A stretch of DNA of 64,000 nt from an uncultured bacterium (GTDB taxonomy: Bacteria > Vulcanimicrobiota > Xenobia > Xenobiales > Xenobiaceae). Shown piece by piece: positions 43,921 through 53,502 of this stretch. How positions within the stretch are numbered: position 1 is the stretch's first letter; each line of letters starts with the position of its first letter. The stretch lies in NCBI GenBank assembly GCA_934636825.1, contig CAKUBG010000001.1, forward strand, positions 186,001-250,000, read 5' to 3'. A program made the position numbers and the translations under genes. The notes below the pieces were generated by a model, which did no database searches, was not told the DNA's origin, and saw nothing but the letters and a program-made list of their open reading frames with translations.

Positions 43921-44745
43921 CTAGCAGCCGCGACGTCTCACAATCATCTTGTCGCCAGGCTGTCTTCTGCGGGTCTTCAAACCGTAAGTGGGCTTGCCCC
44001 AAGGAGTCGTGCTGGGACGGCCAGGAGTAGACCTAGCTTCACCGCCGCCATGGGGATGGTCACACGGGTTGGTAGCCACACCACGGATGTGGGGTCTCTT
44101 ACCCATCCAGCGAGAGCGACCGGCTTTACCGATCATCATGTTTTCGTGGTCAACGTTGCCCACCTGGCCAACGGTAGCGCGGCAGGTGATAGGCACTTTA
44201 CGTACTTCAGAAGAAGGCAGACGCAAGAGAGCAAAACGGCCCTCTTTAGCCATCAACTGAGCAGAGGAACCGGCAGAGCGGGCCATCTGAGCACCGCGAC
44301 CGGGTTTCAATTCGACGTTATGTACAATAGTACCAATAGGCATGCTCTGAAGCATCATGGCATTGCCGACTTTAATATCTTGAGCGTCGCCGGAAATAAC
44401 CTTGTCGCCGACTTTCATATTGTTGGCGGCCAAGATGTAGCGCTTCTCACCATCAACATAGTTGAGGAGAGCGATGTGAGCAGAACGGTTAGGATCGTAC
44501 TCAATAGTAGCTACGCGAGCGGGAATATTGTCTTTATCACGACGCCAGTCGATGATACGATACTGACGCTTGTGACCGCCGCCGCGATGACGAGCGGTAA
44601 CGCGGCCTTGAGCATTACGGCCGGCAGTTACTTTGTGAGGAGCGAGCAAAGACTCCTCAGGTTTGCACTTGCTTAAATTGCTGTTGTCCATCACCGACAT
44701 AAAACGGCGACCGTTAGTAGTCGGCTTATAAAGTCTGGTTGGCAC
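43921..44745 (-). CDS. rplB: 50S ribosomal protein L2
   Basis: L2 of 274 residues: [37 protein letters not shown], and the peptidyl-transferase loop with the C-terminal [10 protein letters not shown] signature. GTG 44745 lies behind GGAGAAC. Unlike the usual S10 operon, rplB is not simply co-transcribed with rplW: a terminator, a promoter and a leader hairpin lie between them. Confidence 0.98.
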   Translation of the reverse strand: MPTRLYKPTTNGRRFMSVMDNSNLSKCKPEESLLAPHKVTAGRNAQGRVTARHRGGGHKRQYRIIDWRRDKDNIPARVATIEYDPNRSAHIALLNYVDGEKRYILAANNMKVGDKVISGDAQDIKVGNAMMLQSMPIGTIVHNVELKPGRGAQMARSAGSSAQLMAKEGRFALLRLPSSEVRKVPITCRATVGQVGNVDHENMMIGKAGRSRWMGKRPHIRGVATNPCDHPHGGGEARSTPGRPSTTPWGKPTYGLKTRRRQPGDKMIVRRRGC

Positions 44746-44817
44746 TTAAGTTCTCCTTCCGCGGGTATACGCTAGCTTCCAAAGCCATAAAGTTTGGCAG
44801 CCATTTGCACCCGCAAC

Positions 44818-44878
44818 TGAGGTTTCACAAAAAAAAATCGCTCCCATCATCTACCATAAGATGGAGGGAGAAACCTCA
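44818..44878 (-). promoter_or_regulatory. Leader hairpin and T-run upstream of rplB
   Basis: CTCCCTCCATC pairs with GATGATGGGAG and is followed by CGA and nine T, the form of an intrinsic terminator, about 85 bases before rplB. Outside it a perfect 9-bp stem TGAGGTTTC / GAAACCTCA (44870-44878, 44818-44826) encloses hairpin and T-run. I infer an attenuator for the downstream ribosomal genes. Confidence 0.65.
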
Positions 44879-44893
44879 TAGCCATGCTTGGCA

Positions 44894-44922
44894 ATTTAAG
44901 CATAAAAATGTCAATTTTTCAA
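44894..44922 (-). promoter_or_regulatory. Promoter upstream of rplB
   Basis: TTGAAA (44917-44922), 17-base spacer ending TGC, and TTAAAT (44894-44899): a sigma-70 type promoter with extended -10. Transcription would start near 44887, giving a leader of about 140 bases. Confidence 0.65.
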
Positions 44923-45010
44923 GAGCATATATAGCAAACAAAGGTCTTTTTAAAGTTTTTTCCTTCTTTTTATAGAATTATGTCTTTATGTTTACATTTT
45001 AAACAAAAAA

Positions 45011-45056
45011 AAGAGACGGATCAGACAATCATCTGATCCGTCTCTTTTATTCCATT
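45011..45056 (-). terminator. Terminator between rplW and rplB
   Basis: Perfect stem GAGACGGATCAGA / TCTGATCCGTCTC with a 6-base loop and T-runs on both sides (eight T on the minus strand). It lies right after rplW and splits the S10 operon. Confidence 0.9.
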
Positions 45057-45067
45057 AGATTGAGATA

Positions 45068-45406
45068 TTAGTTCTCAAACAAAGGAGCGCCAGCTACTTC
45101 AATCTTGTCGCCAGCTTTAATGGAGACATAAGCCTTCTTGTAATCGGGGCGCTTGCCATAGACACGGCCGCGTCTCTTGACTTTGCCTCTCATGCGAACG
45201 GTCGTCACTTTGGTGACGGTGACGTTGAACATGGACTCTACGGCGTTGCGGATATCAAACTTGTTGGCCTTAAGGTCTACCAAGAAGGTATACTTATTGT
45301 CAGCATGCTGCTCCATGCTCTTCTCAGTAATAAGGGGGCGAAGGAGTACGTCGTGAGTGCTGTAGCGGAGATTGTGTACGCTGCTGGTAATCTTCTGAGT
45401 AGCCAT
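45068..45406 (-). CDS. rplW: 50S ribosomal protein L23
   Basis: L23 of 112 residues: VLLRPLITEKSMEQHADNKY, VDLKANKFDIRNAVESMFNV and RRGRVYGKRPDYKKAYV. Docking site for trigger factor at the tunnel exit. Overlaps rplD by one base. Confidence 0.98.
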   Translation of the reverse strand: MATQKITSSVHNLRYSTHDVLLRPLITEKSMEQHADNKYTFLVDLKANKFDIRNAVESMFNVTVTKVTTVRMRGKVKRRGRVYGKRPDYKKAYVSIKAGDKIEVAGAPLFEN

Positions 45407-46038
45407 TATGCTAAGCCCTCCTCGATAGCTTTCAAGGCGTCGCTGGTAGCAACAAGTCTAGGATAATCGATAACATCCAGCAAGTTTAAGTTGCGAGCTT
45501 CGACCACGCGAACGTTAGGAACGTTGGCAGCGGACTTCAAGGTCTTTTCGTCGGCGTCTTTAAGAACGACCAAAACGCGGCCTTCGGTAGGCTGAACTTT
45601 GATAGCATCCAAAACGGCAATGAAAGCCTTGGTTTTGTACTCTTCGATCTTAAGAGCATCGAGAGCGGTCAACACGGACTCGTTCACGCGCTGAGAAAGA
45701 GCACTGCGCAAAGCTAAACGACGCATTTTGCGAGGAATAGCCTGAGTGTAGCTGCGAACGACGGGACCGAAAGTGATAGCACCACCGCGCATCAAAGGAG
45801 AGCGTCTGGAACCCTGACGGGCCATACCAGTACCCTTCTGACGGAAAGGTTTTCTTCCTCCGCCAGAAACTTCTCCGCGGGTCTTGGTTTTAGCGTTTCC
45901 CTGACGCTGATTAGCGCGCAAAGAAACCATAACCTGGTGAATAAGTGCCTCATTGTAGGGCACGGCGAAGACTTCTTGGTTGAGCTCCAGCTCCCCAACA
46001 GTCTCGCCCTTCATGTTATAAAGGGATACCTTAGGCAT
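45406..46038 (-). CDS. rplD: 50S ribosomal protein L4
   Basis: L4 of 210 residues: VSLYNMKGETVGELELN, the tunnel loop GGRKPFRQKGTGMARQGSRR, and KMRRLALRSALSQR. In some bacteria L4 also represses its operon. Confidence 0.98.
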   Translation of the reverse strand: MPKVSLYNMKGETVGELELNQEVFAVPYNEALIHQVMVSLRANQRQGNAKTKTRGEVSGGGRKPFRQKGTGMARQGSRRSPLMRGGAITFGPVVRSYTQAIPRKMRRLALRSALSQRVNESVLTALDALKIEEYKTKAFIAVLDAIKVQPTEGRVLVVLKDADEKTLKSAANVPNVRVVEARNLNLLDVIDYPRLVATSDALKAIEEGLA

Positions 46039-46071
46039 CGTAATTTCCTGAGCCTTTCCTGAAACTGTTTA

Positions 46072-46695
46072 TTACTTCTTGACAGAAGTCCGAATAGTGA
46101 CCAAGCCTTGGTTCGGACCGGGGACTGAGCCTTTTACTAACAATACGTTACGCTCTAAATCTACGCGAACAACAGTAAGTCCCTGGGTTGTTACGCGGAC
46201 ATCACCCATGTGACCAGGTTTTCTGGTACCGGGGAATACACGAGCAGCATCAGTAGCGCCGCTGGAAGCGGGCACGCGGTGAGACATGGAGCCGTGGGAG
46301 TTACCGCCGCCACCGAAGTTATGTCTCTTCATACCGCCCTGGAAACCTTTACCTTTGGAGGTTCCCATAACATCTACTTTATCGCCAGCCTGGAAGACGT
46401 CAACTTTAATTTCCTGACCAACCTCGTAAGAAGCGGAATCATCTAAACGGAATTCTCTTAAATAACGCTTATTGGCTACACCGTGCTTCTTGAAGTGACC
46501 GGCACGGGGCTTGTTTACTAATTTATCACGGATCTCACCGAAACCAACCTGAATGGCTTCGTAACCGTCGTTCTCTTTGGTGCGCTTTTGGACTACGACA
46601 CAGGGACCGGCCTCAATAACGGTGACGGGAACGATCACGCCCTTCTCGTCGTAAACCTGAGTCATACCAACTTTTTTGCCTAAAATGGCTCTCAT
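46072..46695 (-). CDS. rplC: 50S ribosomal protein L3
   Basis: L3 of 207 residues: [40 protein letters not shown] and [22 protein letters not shown] 46695 behind AGAGGAAT is the family start; the longer reading is leader. Confidence 0.98.
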   Translation of the reverse strand: MRAILGKKVGMTQVYDEKGVIVPVTVIEAGPCVVVQKRTKENDGYEAIQVGFGEIRDKLVNKPRAGHFKKHGVANKRYLREFRLDDSASYEVGQEIKVDVFQAGDKVDVMGTSKGKGFQGGMKRHNFGGGGNSHGSMSHRVPASSGATDAARVFPGTRKPGHMGDVRVTTQGLTVVRVDLERNVLLVKGSVPGPNQGLVTIRTSVKK

Positions 46696-46817
46696 TGTTA
46701 TTCCTCTATTTTCTTGCTCGCTCTCAAGCGAGGTGGGATGCAGCTTGCGGACAATCGACCTCGTCCTTACCCAGCGGCTGCAAGACAACATAATTTATAG
46801 TTGCCTTGGCTGGCTAA

Positions 46818-47129
46818 TTAGCTTCTGATTTCGATATCGACGCCAGCGGGAAGGTCAACCTTCATGAGCTGTTCGATGGTCTTCTGGGACTGATCGAAAT
46901 AGATGTCGATTAAACGCTTGTGGGTACGGATCTCAAAGTGCTCACGGGACTTCTTATCGACGAAGGGAGAACGGTTTACGCACCATACATTCTTCTCGGT
47001 AGGAAGGGGCACGGGACCGGAAATGTGAGCGCCAGTCTGACGGGCGATCTGCACAATCTTTTCGGCCGAATCATCTAAAAGCGCGTAATCAAAGGCTTTA
47101 AGACGAATACGGATCCTCTGTTTGGACAT
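46818..47129 (-). CDS. rpsJ: 30S ribosomal protein S10
   Basis: S10 of 103 residues: [40 protein letters not shown] and [12 protein letters not shown]. Also the NusE antitermination subunit. First gene of the S10 segment; a CATCCGG / CCGGATG hairpin lies between it and tuf. Confidence 0.98.
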   Translation of the reverse strand: MSKQRIRIRLKAFDYALLDDSAEKIVQIARQTGAHISGPVPLPTEKNVWCVNRSPFVDKKSREHFEIRTHKRLIDIYFDQSQKTIEQLMKVDLPAGVDIEIRS

Positions 47130-47160
47130 TTTTCCTCCTAATGGACAGGTCACAATTTAT

Positions 47161-47196
47161 CATCCGGCCCCCAGCCGCGAAGCCAGAAACCGGATG
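47161..47196 (-). repeat. Hairpin between tuf and rpsJ
   Basis: CATCCGG / CCGGATG arms enclose a C/G-rich loop with an inner GGCT-type stem. No T-run follows, so it is a leader or processing stem rather than a terminator. Confidence 0.6.
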
Positions 47197-47226
47197 ACAA
47201 ACTAAATAGTGACCTATTTACAAAAC

Positions 47227-48429
47227 CTACTCGATGATCTCGGTTACGACACCAGCGCCAACGGTTCTGCCGCCTTCGCGGATAGCGAAGCGGAGGTTCT
47301 TCTCAATGGCGATGTGCTGAATGAGCTCAACGGTCATATCAATGTGGTCACCAGGCATTACCATTTCTACGCCTTCGGGCAAGTTAATGGTACCGGTTAC
47401 GTCAGTCGTACGGAAGTAGAACTGAGGACGATAGCCGGGGAAGAAGGGCTTGTGACGGCCGCCTTCTTCTTTCTTGAGGACCATCACGCGGGCCACGAAC
47501 TTGGTGTGGGGCTTAATGGAACCGGGCTTAGCCAATACCATACCGCGAACGATGTCTTTGCGCTCTACGCCGCGTAACAATACGCCGACGTTGTCGCCAG
47601 CCATACCTTCGTCGAGGATTTTGTGGAACATCTCGACGCCAGTAACGACGACTTTACGGGTTTCTTCGTGAATACCAACGATTTCAACTTCGTCACCGGT
47701 GTGGATCTTACCACGCTCTACACGACCGGTAGCAACGGTGCCGCGGCCGGTGATGGTGAAGACGTCTTCAACGGGGAGCAAGAAGGGCTGGTCAACGGGA
47801 CGCTCGGGCTCGGGGATCCAAGTATCTACGGCGTCGAGAAGTTTCCAGATAGCTCCGCACCATTTGCAATCTCTCTTACCGCAACCGCACTCCAAAGCTT
47901 TAAGGGCGGAACCGGTGATGATGGGGGTATTGTCGCCATCGAATTCGTAGCTAGAAAGGAGCTCACGGAGTTCCATTTCGACGAGTTCGACTAATTCAGG
48001 GTCGTCTACCATGTCGCACTTGTTCAAGAATACGACCAAGGCGGGTACGTTTACCTGACGGGCGAGGAGGATGTGCTCACGGGTCTGAGGCATAGGACCA
48101 TCAGTAGCGGCTACAACCAGGATAGCACCGTCCATCTGAGCAGCACCGGTAATCATGTTTTTAACGTAGTCGGCGTGTCCCGGGCAGTCTACGTGAGCGT
48201 AGTGACGCTTCTCGGTCTCGTACTCTACGTGGCAGATAGCGATCGTGATACCACGGGCCTTCTCTTCAGGGGCGCCGTCGATCTCGTCTACAGGCTTAAA
48301 CTCAGCGTGGCCAGCCTTAGAGAGAACCGTCAAGATAGCGGCGGTGAGAGTGGTTTTACCATGGTCTACGTGTCCGATAGTACCCACGTTTACGTGAGGC
48401 TTACTACGAACAAAATGTTCCTTGCCCAT
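47227..48429 (-). CDS. tuf: Elongation factor Tu with four-Cys insertion
   Basis: GTPase delivering aminoacyl-tRNA. All G motifs are present: [29 protein letters not shown] and SALKALE. At 400 residues it is slightly long because of a small insertion after residue 180 carrying Cys 181, 183, 188 and 191 (CxC-x4-CxxC), a possible zinc knuckle in domain 1. Domains 2 and 3 are normal and end VVTEIIE. ATG 48429 lies behind GGAGG. Preceded by its own promoter and a leader of about 150 bases. Confidence 0.98.
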   Translation of the reverse strand: MGKEHFVRSKPHVNVGTIGHVDHGKTTLTAAILTVLSKAGHAEFKPVDEIDGAPEEKARGITIAICHVEYETEKRHYAHVDCPGHADYVKNMITGAAQMDGAILVVAATDGPMPQTREHILLARQVNVPALVVFLNKCDMVDDPELVELVEMELRELLSSYEFDGDNTPIITGSALKALECGCGKRDCKWCGAIWKLLDAVDTWIPEPERPVDQPFLLPVEDVFTITGRGTVATGRVERGKIHTGDEVEIVGIHEETRKVVVTGVEMFHKILDEGMAGDNVGVLLRGVERKDIVRGMVLAKPGSIKPHTKFVARVMVLKKEEGGRHKPFFPGYRPQFYFRTTDVTGTINLPEGVEMVMPGDHIDMTVELIQHIAIEKNLRFAIREGGRTVGAGVVTEIIE

Positions 48430-48589
48430 TATTATTCCTCCATTCCGAGAAAGCAGACAGGCTCTCCCGGAGTTTGCTATTTTGTAGTAGAAAAAACTAT
48501 ATATCAGCTGGCAGAAAGCAGCTGTATCGCGTCGAGCTTCGCTATAAAGGCGTTCAAGCTCTCACACAAAAAGAATACACCCTTCGGGG

Positions 48590-48618
48590 ATTTTACTCTA
48601 AACAGACTGTCTTGTAAA
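48590..48618 (-). promoter_or_regulatory. Promoter of tuf
   Basis: TTTACA (48613-48618), 17-base spacer, TAAAAT (48590-48595): five of six matches in both elements. Confidence 0.8.
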
Positions 48619-48690
48619 GTATCCTAGAAAGATTTATTCCCTTTTATTTTGGGAGCTGGTAGAAATTCCTGCCAACCCCCTTTATAAAGG

Positions 48691-48726
48691 CTGCGATATT
48701 TATCGAATTTTATTCTTCAATCGCAG
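48691..48726 (-). terminator. Hairpin after fusA, weak terminator
   Basis: CTGCGAT / ATCGCAG arms around a loop of about 22 bases, 18 bases after the fusA stop. It lacks a clear T-run on the minus strand, so termination is doubtful. Confidence 0.4.
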
Positions 48727-48743
48727 GTTAAAAAATATCAGTT

Positions 48744-50834
48744 TTAGATTTTACCGGTTATACGGTTGATAATCTGATCCTGAATATTCTTGGGCACCTC
48801 GGCATAGAAACCGAATTGCATAGAAGCGGTACCACGTCCTTGAGAGATGTTGCGCAAAGTAGTGGTGTAACCAAACATCTCAGCCAAGGGAGCCTGAGCC
48901 TTAACAATTTGAATATTGTTGGAATCAACATCCAAGCTCTCAATCTTACCGCGACGTCCGTTAATATCTCCGATCACATCGCCGAGATAATTATCGGGGA
49001 CTTCAATTTCGACCTTCATGATGGGCTCTTTGATGTAGCACTCGTTCTTGCTAAGCGCTTCACGGAAAGCCATTGAACCGGCTACTTTAAAGGCCATTTC
49101 TGAAGAGTCAACTTCGTGATAAGAACCATCGAAAAGAACGACCTTTACATCGACAACAGGGAATCCAGCCAAAACGCCACACTCGGCAGCTTCGCGGCAA
49201 CCTTGTTCGACAGCTTTAAAGTATTCTTTAGGCACTGTACCGCCGACAACTTTGCTCTCGAATTGGAAACCACTGCCGGGTTCCAAAGGAGAGACTTCCA
49301 ACCAAACGTGACCGAATTGGCCGCGACCGCCGGTTTGACGTACGAATCTGCCTTCAGCTTTGACAGTTTTGCGCACAGCTTCTTTGTAGGCCACTTGAGG
49401 ACGACCGACATTGGCGTCGACCTGGAACTCACGCAACAATCTGTCTACAATAATATCTAAGTGCAATTCGCCCATACCAGCAATCATGGTTTGTCCGGTA
49501 TCGGGATTGGTGCTAGTTCTGAAAGTAGGATCCTCGTCGGCTAACTTGCCAAGAGCTACCCCCATACGATCTTGGTCAGCCTTAGACTTAGGCTCGATAG
49601 CTACAGAAATAACTGGATCAGGGAAAGTAATATTTTCCAACTTGATGGGAGCTTTTTCATCGCAAAGCGTATCGCCAGTGGTGGAAATCTTGAGGCCCAA
49701 AACACCACCGAGCTCACCAGCATGGAGTTCCATCACATCTTCGCGGTGATCAGCGTGCATACGTACCAAACGACCGATGCGCTCACGTTTGCCCTTAATG
49801 GAATTGAGTACGGCACTGCCGACACTCAAAACGCCGGAATATACACGTACGAAAGCTAATTTGCCTACGAAAGGATCGGTAGCGATCTTGAAGACCAGAG
49901 CAGCTAAAGGCTCTTCTACTAAACCTTTGCGTATAACTTCTTCGTCAGTAGCGGCATCGTGGGCGTGAATTTCGGGAATTTCCAAAGGAGAAGGCAAATA
50001 GTCAACAATAGCATCCAAAAGGAACTGCACGCCTTTGTTTTTGAAAGAAGAACCGCAGAAAACGGGAACGATCTCGTTCTTAATGCAACGGGCACGCAAA
50101 CCGCGACGAATTTCTTCCTCGGTAAGCTCTTCACCCATAAGGAACTTTTCGGTCAGTTCTTCTTCGCCTTCAGCGGCTTCAGAGACCATCTTTTCACGAT
50201 ACTCTTTAGCTTGCTCAAGCATATCGGCGGGAATATCGGTATCTTCGAATTTTTGTCCCAGCTCATCCTTATAAATACGGGCTTTCATAGTGATAAGATC
50301 GATCATGCCGATAAAATCACTCTCAGCACCGATAGGAAGCTGACAAGGAACGGCGTTGGCTCCGAAGCGCTCAACCATCTTTTCTACAACGTTTAAGAAG
50401 TTGGCTCCGGTACGATCCATCTTATTTACATAAGCGATACGAGGCACTTTATAACGATCAGCTTGGCGCCATACGGTTTCAGACTGAGGCTGAACGCCGC
50501 CGACAGCACAGAAAACAGCTACCATACCATCCAAAACGCGCAGAGAACGTTCTACCTCTACGGTGAAGTCTACGTGTCCTGGAGTATCGATAACGTTAAT
50601 GATATGATCACGCCATCTGGCTGTAGTTACAGCGGAAGTGATGGTGATGCCGCGCTCTTTCTCTTGAATCATCCAGTCCATAGTAGCTGAACCAGCGTCG
50701 ACATCTCCGATTCTGTGGGTACGGCCGGTATAGAAAAGGATTCTCTCTGTAGTAGTAGTTTTACCGGCATCGATATGCGCAGCAATACCTATATTGCGCA
50801 CTTTTGCGAGATTGATATCTTCTTTAGTAGTCAC
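48744..50834 (-). CDS. fusA: Elongation factor G
   Basis: Translocation GTPase. GTPase motifs: [17 protein letters not shown] split as [29 protein letters not shown] and [10 protein letters not shown]; then domains II-V with GRPQVAYKE and [19 protein letters not shown] place the start at GTG 50834, behind AGGA, which gives [16 protein letters not shown], the usual EF-G opening. The frame is open up to 50930, with an ATG at 50912 (26 extra residues), but the ribosome site there is weak. Confidence 0.97.
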   Translation of the reverse strand: MTTKEDINLAKVRNIGIAAHIDAGKTTTTERILFYTGRTHRIGDVDAGSATMDWMIQEKERGITITSAVTTARWRDHIINVIDTPGHVDFTVEVERSLRVLDGMVAVFCAVGGVQPQSETVWRQADRYKVPRIAYVNKMDRTGANFLNVVEKMVERFGANAVPCQLPIGAESDFIGMIDLITMKARIYKDELGQKFEDTDIPADMLEQAKEYREKMVSEAAEGEEELTEKFLMGEELTEEEIRRGLRARCIKNEIVPVFCGSSFKNKGVQFLLDAIVDYLPSPLEIPEIHAHDAATDEEVIRKGLVEEPLAALVFKIATDPFVGKLAFVRVYSGVLSVGSAVLNSIKGKRERIGRLVRMHADHREDVMELHAGELGGVLGLKISTTGDTLCDEKAPIKLENITFPDPVISVAIEPKSKADQDRMGVALGKLADEDPTFRTSTNPDTGQTMIAGMGELHLDIIVDRLLREFQVDANVGRPQVAYKEAVRKTVKAEGRFVRQTGGRGQFGHVWLEVSPLEPGSGFQFESKVVGGTVPKEYFKAVEQGCREAAECGVLAGFPVVDVKVVLFDGSYHEVDSSEMAFKVAGSMAFREALSKNECYIKEPIMKVEIEVPDNYLGDVIGDINGRRGKIESLDVDSNNIQIVKAQAPLAEMFGYTTTLRNISQGRGTASMQFGFYAEVPKNIQDQIINRITGKI

Positions 50835-51122
50835 ACACGTATTCCTGACTATCTCGTTAGCGAGATTAGTTGTTTCATCTGTTGTTTCTGATGAGCTCAC
50901 ATTTATGCTCATAAATTCTGTTTGCCCCAATTCTTTTTAAGATAAAGTCAAAAAAGAGTGCAGCCTTTCAAAAGCCGCTGAAGTCTTCCCCCACTTCATG
51001 GTTGTCTATAGTGCTAAGCTTCTAAAATCAGGCAATCGACCGATATACAGTACCGACGAATCGGCTCAGGCGACGCTTCATATGAGAAAAATACGGGAAA
51101 AAATATACTAATCGACAGTCTC

Positions 51123-51164
51123 AAAAAAAAGCGCTATACCGACTATCGATAGGTACAAGCGCTA
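51123..51164 (-). terminator. Terminator upstream of fusA
   Basis: AGCGCT-x-GTACC pairs with GGTAT-AGCGCT and is followed by eight T on the minus strand. It separates rpsL-rpsG from fusA. Confidence 0.85.
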
Positions 51165-51422
51165 TTTCTACAATATTCATTCCTGCGGTCGCAGTTTTTA
51201 TTGTTGTGACCGCTCAACTCGCACCTTCAATTCTGTCTCTTATTCTTATCGAAAAAAATCCAAGAACCGGGCATCGACGCTTTTTATGCAAACCAACAAA
51301 TAAAGGTAAGCATTCCGCGCGTCTGCGGTATTACACAATACTTTTCCTCGGCTGGTATTCTGCACAATTATCAGAATAGACTACCCTGATTTATTGTCGC
51401 AGAGCTTACAAAAACCTAGGAA

Positions 51423-51458
51423 GGGCGGAATCTTCCGATCATTCGGTAGATTCCGCCC
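51423..51458 (-). repeat. Perfect hairpin downstream of rpsG
   Basis: GGGCGGAATCT and AGATTCCGCCC (11 bp, with a further CCG / CGG inner stem) lie 34 bases after the rpsG stop. No T-run follows; likely an mRNA 3' stabiliser. Confidence 0.7.
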
Positions 51459-51491
51459 CACTTAACAAAGGACTAAAGCCTTATAAAGAAA

Positions 51492-51962
51492 TTACCAGCG
51501 ATAGTGAGCGAAAGCCTTGTTGGCTTCGGCCATACGGTGGGTCTCTTCTTTCTTCTTAACGGCCTTGCCGATGCCTTTGGAAGTGTCGATCAACTCGTCG
51601 GCTAATCTCTCACGCATAGTGTGACCAGCTCTGGTTCTGGCGCTGGCGAGGATCCAACGCATACCCAAGCTGACGCGGCGCTCTTCACGAACTTCGACAG
51701 GTACCTGATAGGTGGCACCACCTACACGACGAGGACGAACCTCTACGGTAGGCATGGCGTTTTCCATAGCTTCAGCGAAAACGCTCATAGAGTCTTTGCC
51801 GGTCTTCTGGGCAATGATTTCCAAAGCGCCGTAAACGATTCTCTCGGCGACGCTCTTCTTACCACGCTGCATAACGCGGTTGATGAACTTGGTCAATCTT
51901 TCATCATGGTACACCGGATCAGGAATGGTGATCCTCTTAGGTGCGCGGCGATTTCTAGACAT
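51492..51962 (-). CDS. rpsG: 30S ribosomal protein S7
   Basis: S7 of 156 residues: [57 protein letters not shown] and a C-terminal KAFAHYRW. It organises the 30S head. ATG 51962 behind GGAGGAGAC is chosen. Confidence 0.98.
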   Translation of the reverse strand: MSRNRRAPKRITIPDPVYHDERLTKFINRVMQRGKKSVAERIVYGALEIIAQKTGKDSMSVFAEAMENAMPTVEVRPRRVGGATYQVPVEVREERRVSLGMRWILASARTRAGHTMRERLADELIDTSKGIGKAVKKKEETHRMAEANKAFAHYRW

Positions 51963-52136
51963 TATTTGTCTCCTCCGTCTACTGCACTCCGCTCTAGCCT
52001 TGGCGTAGGCTGGACTGCAGGACAACAATTAAGCTTTGCTAAGCTGCATATTTAGCAAATTCTCTTTTACTTCTTAACTCAAAAACAGAGAATTTACTTA
52101 CAAGCGAAGTACCGAACCTAATAAAAGGCTCAGACC

Positions 52137-52565
52137 TTACTTCTTCTTGGCGTCCTTGGGGCGCTTGGCGCCGTACTTAGAACGGCCCTGACGACGATTG
52201 GCTACGCCGCCGGCATCCAGGGTACCACGAACGATGTGATAACGTACACCAGGAAGGTCCTTTACACGTCCGCCTCTGATGAGGACTACGGAGTGCTCTT
52301 GGAGGTTGTGGCCGATACCGGGGATATAAGCGGTAACTTCGATACCGTTGGTCAGACGCACACGGGCGACTTTACGCATAGCGGAGTTAGGCTTCTTAGG
52401 GGTGACGGTTTTGACCTGGGTGCATACGCCCTGCTTCTGGGGGTTGCCGCCGGTGTCAATTCTCTTCATAAGCAAAGAGTTGTTGGAGAAGTGCAATGCG
52501 GGGGCCTTGCTCTTATAAACAGGCTTTTTACGACCGTAACGCACCAACTGGTTAATAGTGGGCAT
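52137..52565 (-). CDS. rpsL: 30S ribosomal protein S12
   Basis: S12 of 142 residues: [14 protein letters not shown], the decoding loop [18 protein letters not shown] with the streptomycin-relevant Lys residues unchanged, and [16 protein letters not shown]. First gene of the str operon, with its promoter upstream. Confidence 0.98.
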   Translation of the reverse strand: MPTINQLVRYGRKKPVYKSKAPALHFSNNSLLMKRIDTGGNPQKQGVCTQVKTVTPKKPNSAMRKVARVRLTNGIEVTAYIPGIGHNLQEHSVVLIRGGRVKDLPGVRYHIVRGTLDAGGVANRRQGRSKYGAKRPKDAKKK

Positions 52566-52718
52566 GAATTACTCCTCAAACTTTTGCCGACTTCTGCTGT
52601 CTCAACCGAACCATTCAGCCTTGCTTCTCTAGCAAGAGACGGGAGACAAGCTTCTCTCAGTCGGTAAATAACAAAAAGTTAGAAATTTTCTGAGCCTGTC
52701 GCCCAGAAAAGCTATAGA

Positions 52719-52747
52719 AGTTTAGCATTTGTCAATAGAAAAGTCAA
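52719..52747 (-). promoter_or_regulatory. Promoter of rpsL
   Basis: TTGACT (52742-52747), 17-base spacer ending TGC, TAAACT (52719-52724): extended -10 promoter for the str operon. Leader about 145 bases. Confidence 0.65.
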
Positions 52748-52773
52748 CGCAAACAAACTTAGAAGCACTATTT

Positions 52774-53502
52774 TTAATTATCGTTTTTTTCATATTCGCA
52801 AAAACGATAGCCTAAACCGCGTTCATTGAAGATGTAACGAGGGTTGGCAGGATCTGGCTCAATTTTTTTACGCAAATAGTTTACATACAAACGCAAAAGC
52901 TGTGTATCGTCCCGATACTCCGGGCCCCATACTCTGGAAAGCAAATTTTCATGGCTGAGCAACTTGCCGGGGTGATTGACAAAATGATGCAAAAGTTTGT
53001 ACTCGGTGGGACGCAAATGGATCTCTTGGCCATCTACTTCCGCCAAACGGCGATCAAAGTCAACGGTCAATCGCGAATCGATAACAACTCTGTTTCTAGC
53101 CAGAGGAGCCGGAGCGTCTAAACGGCGCAAAACAGCTTTAATACGGCTTACTAACTCGCGATGTCCGAAAGGCTTACCAATATAATCGTCGGCGCCAAGC
53201 TCCAAGCCACGCACTCTGGCATCTTCGTTGTCTTGGACAGTCAACATAATGCACGGTATGCCCAGAGAACGGCGCACGTCTTCCAGAACGTCAAAACCGG
53301 ACATGTCCGGCAAGTTGACATCCAACAAAACCAAATCGGGCAGTTCATCACGGATACGTCTGGTGCCTTCGGCTCCAGTAGTAGCACCAGAAACGACAAA
53401 ACCGGCGCTTTCCAAAGTCGTTCTGATTAAATCCAGTACATGAGGATCGTCCTCTACGGCGACTATACGTCTTCCTTTATAAGAGGGAGTCGGAGTCATC
53501 AT
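52774..53502 (-). CDS. KdpE-like response regulator
   Basis: OmpR/PhoB-family regulator of 242 residues. Receiver: VEDDPHVLDLI acidic pair, phospho-acceptor Asp61 in LVLLDVNLPDMSG, and the Lys of GKPF. Winged helix: LRPTEYKLLHHFVNHPGKLL and VWGPEYRDDTQLLRLYVNYL, close to the KdpE subgroup. No kdp transport genes are nearby, so the target is unknown. Its start lies inside the end of the histidine kinase gene (overlap 26 bases), behind GGAGG, so the two are translated together. Confidence 0.88.
   Translation of the reverse strand: MMTPTPSYKGRRIVAVEDDPHVLDLIRTTLESAGFVVSGATTGAEGTRRIRDELPDLVLLDVNLPDMSGFDVLEDVRRSLGIPCIMLTVQDNEDARVRGLELGADDYIGKPFGHRELVSRIKAVLRRLDAPAPLARNRVVIDSRLTVDFDRRLAEVDGQEIHLRPTEYKLLHHFVNHPGKLLSHENLLSRVWGPEYRDDTQLLRLYVNYLRKKIEPDPANPRYIFNERGLGYRFCEYEKNDN

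Larger units (their letters stand above)
44746..45067. other. rplW-rplB intergenic regulatory region
   Basis: 322 bases with no gene. In minus-strand order it holds a strong terminator after rplW, an A/T-rich stretch with a promoter, and a hairpin followed by nine T inside the rplB leader. Confidence 0.8.
48430..48743. other. fusA-tuf intergenic region, 314 bases
   Basis: No gene seen. It holds a hairpin just after fusA, a second GTTGGCAG-type stem (48654-48675) and the tuf promoter with leader. Confidence 0.75.
50835..51491. other. rpsG-fusA intergenic region
   Basis: About 560-650 bases with no supported gene. It contains the terminator at 51123-51164, a perfect stem at 51423-51458 close to the rpsG stop, a GCGGTC / GACCGC stem at 51184-51209, and presumably the fusA promoter between 50930 and 51120, for which I see no clear -35/-10 pair. 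Confidence 0.7.

Noticed and set aside
48613..48743. Riboswitch upstream of tuf
   Set aside because: The hairpins here belong to the fusA 3' end and lie upstream of the tuf promoter.
47209..50396. Long plus-strand frames opposite tuf and fusA
   Set aside because: Shadow frames of highly biased genes; the minus-strand products are complete elongation factors.
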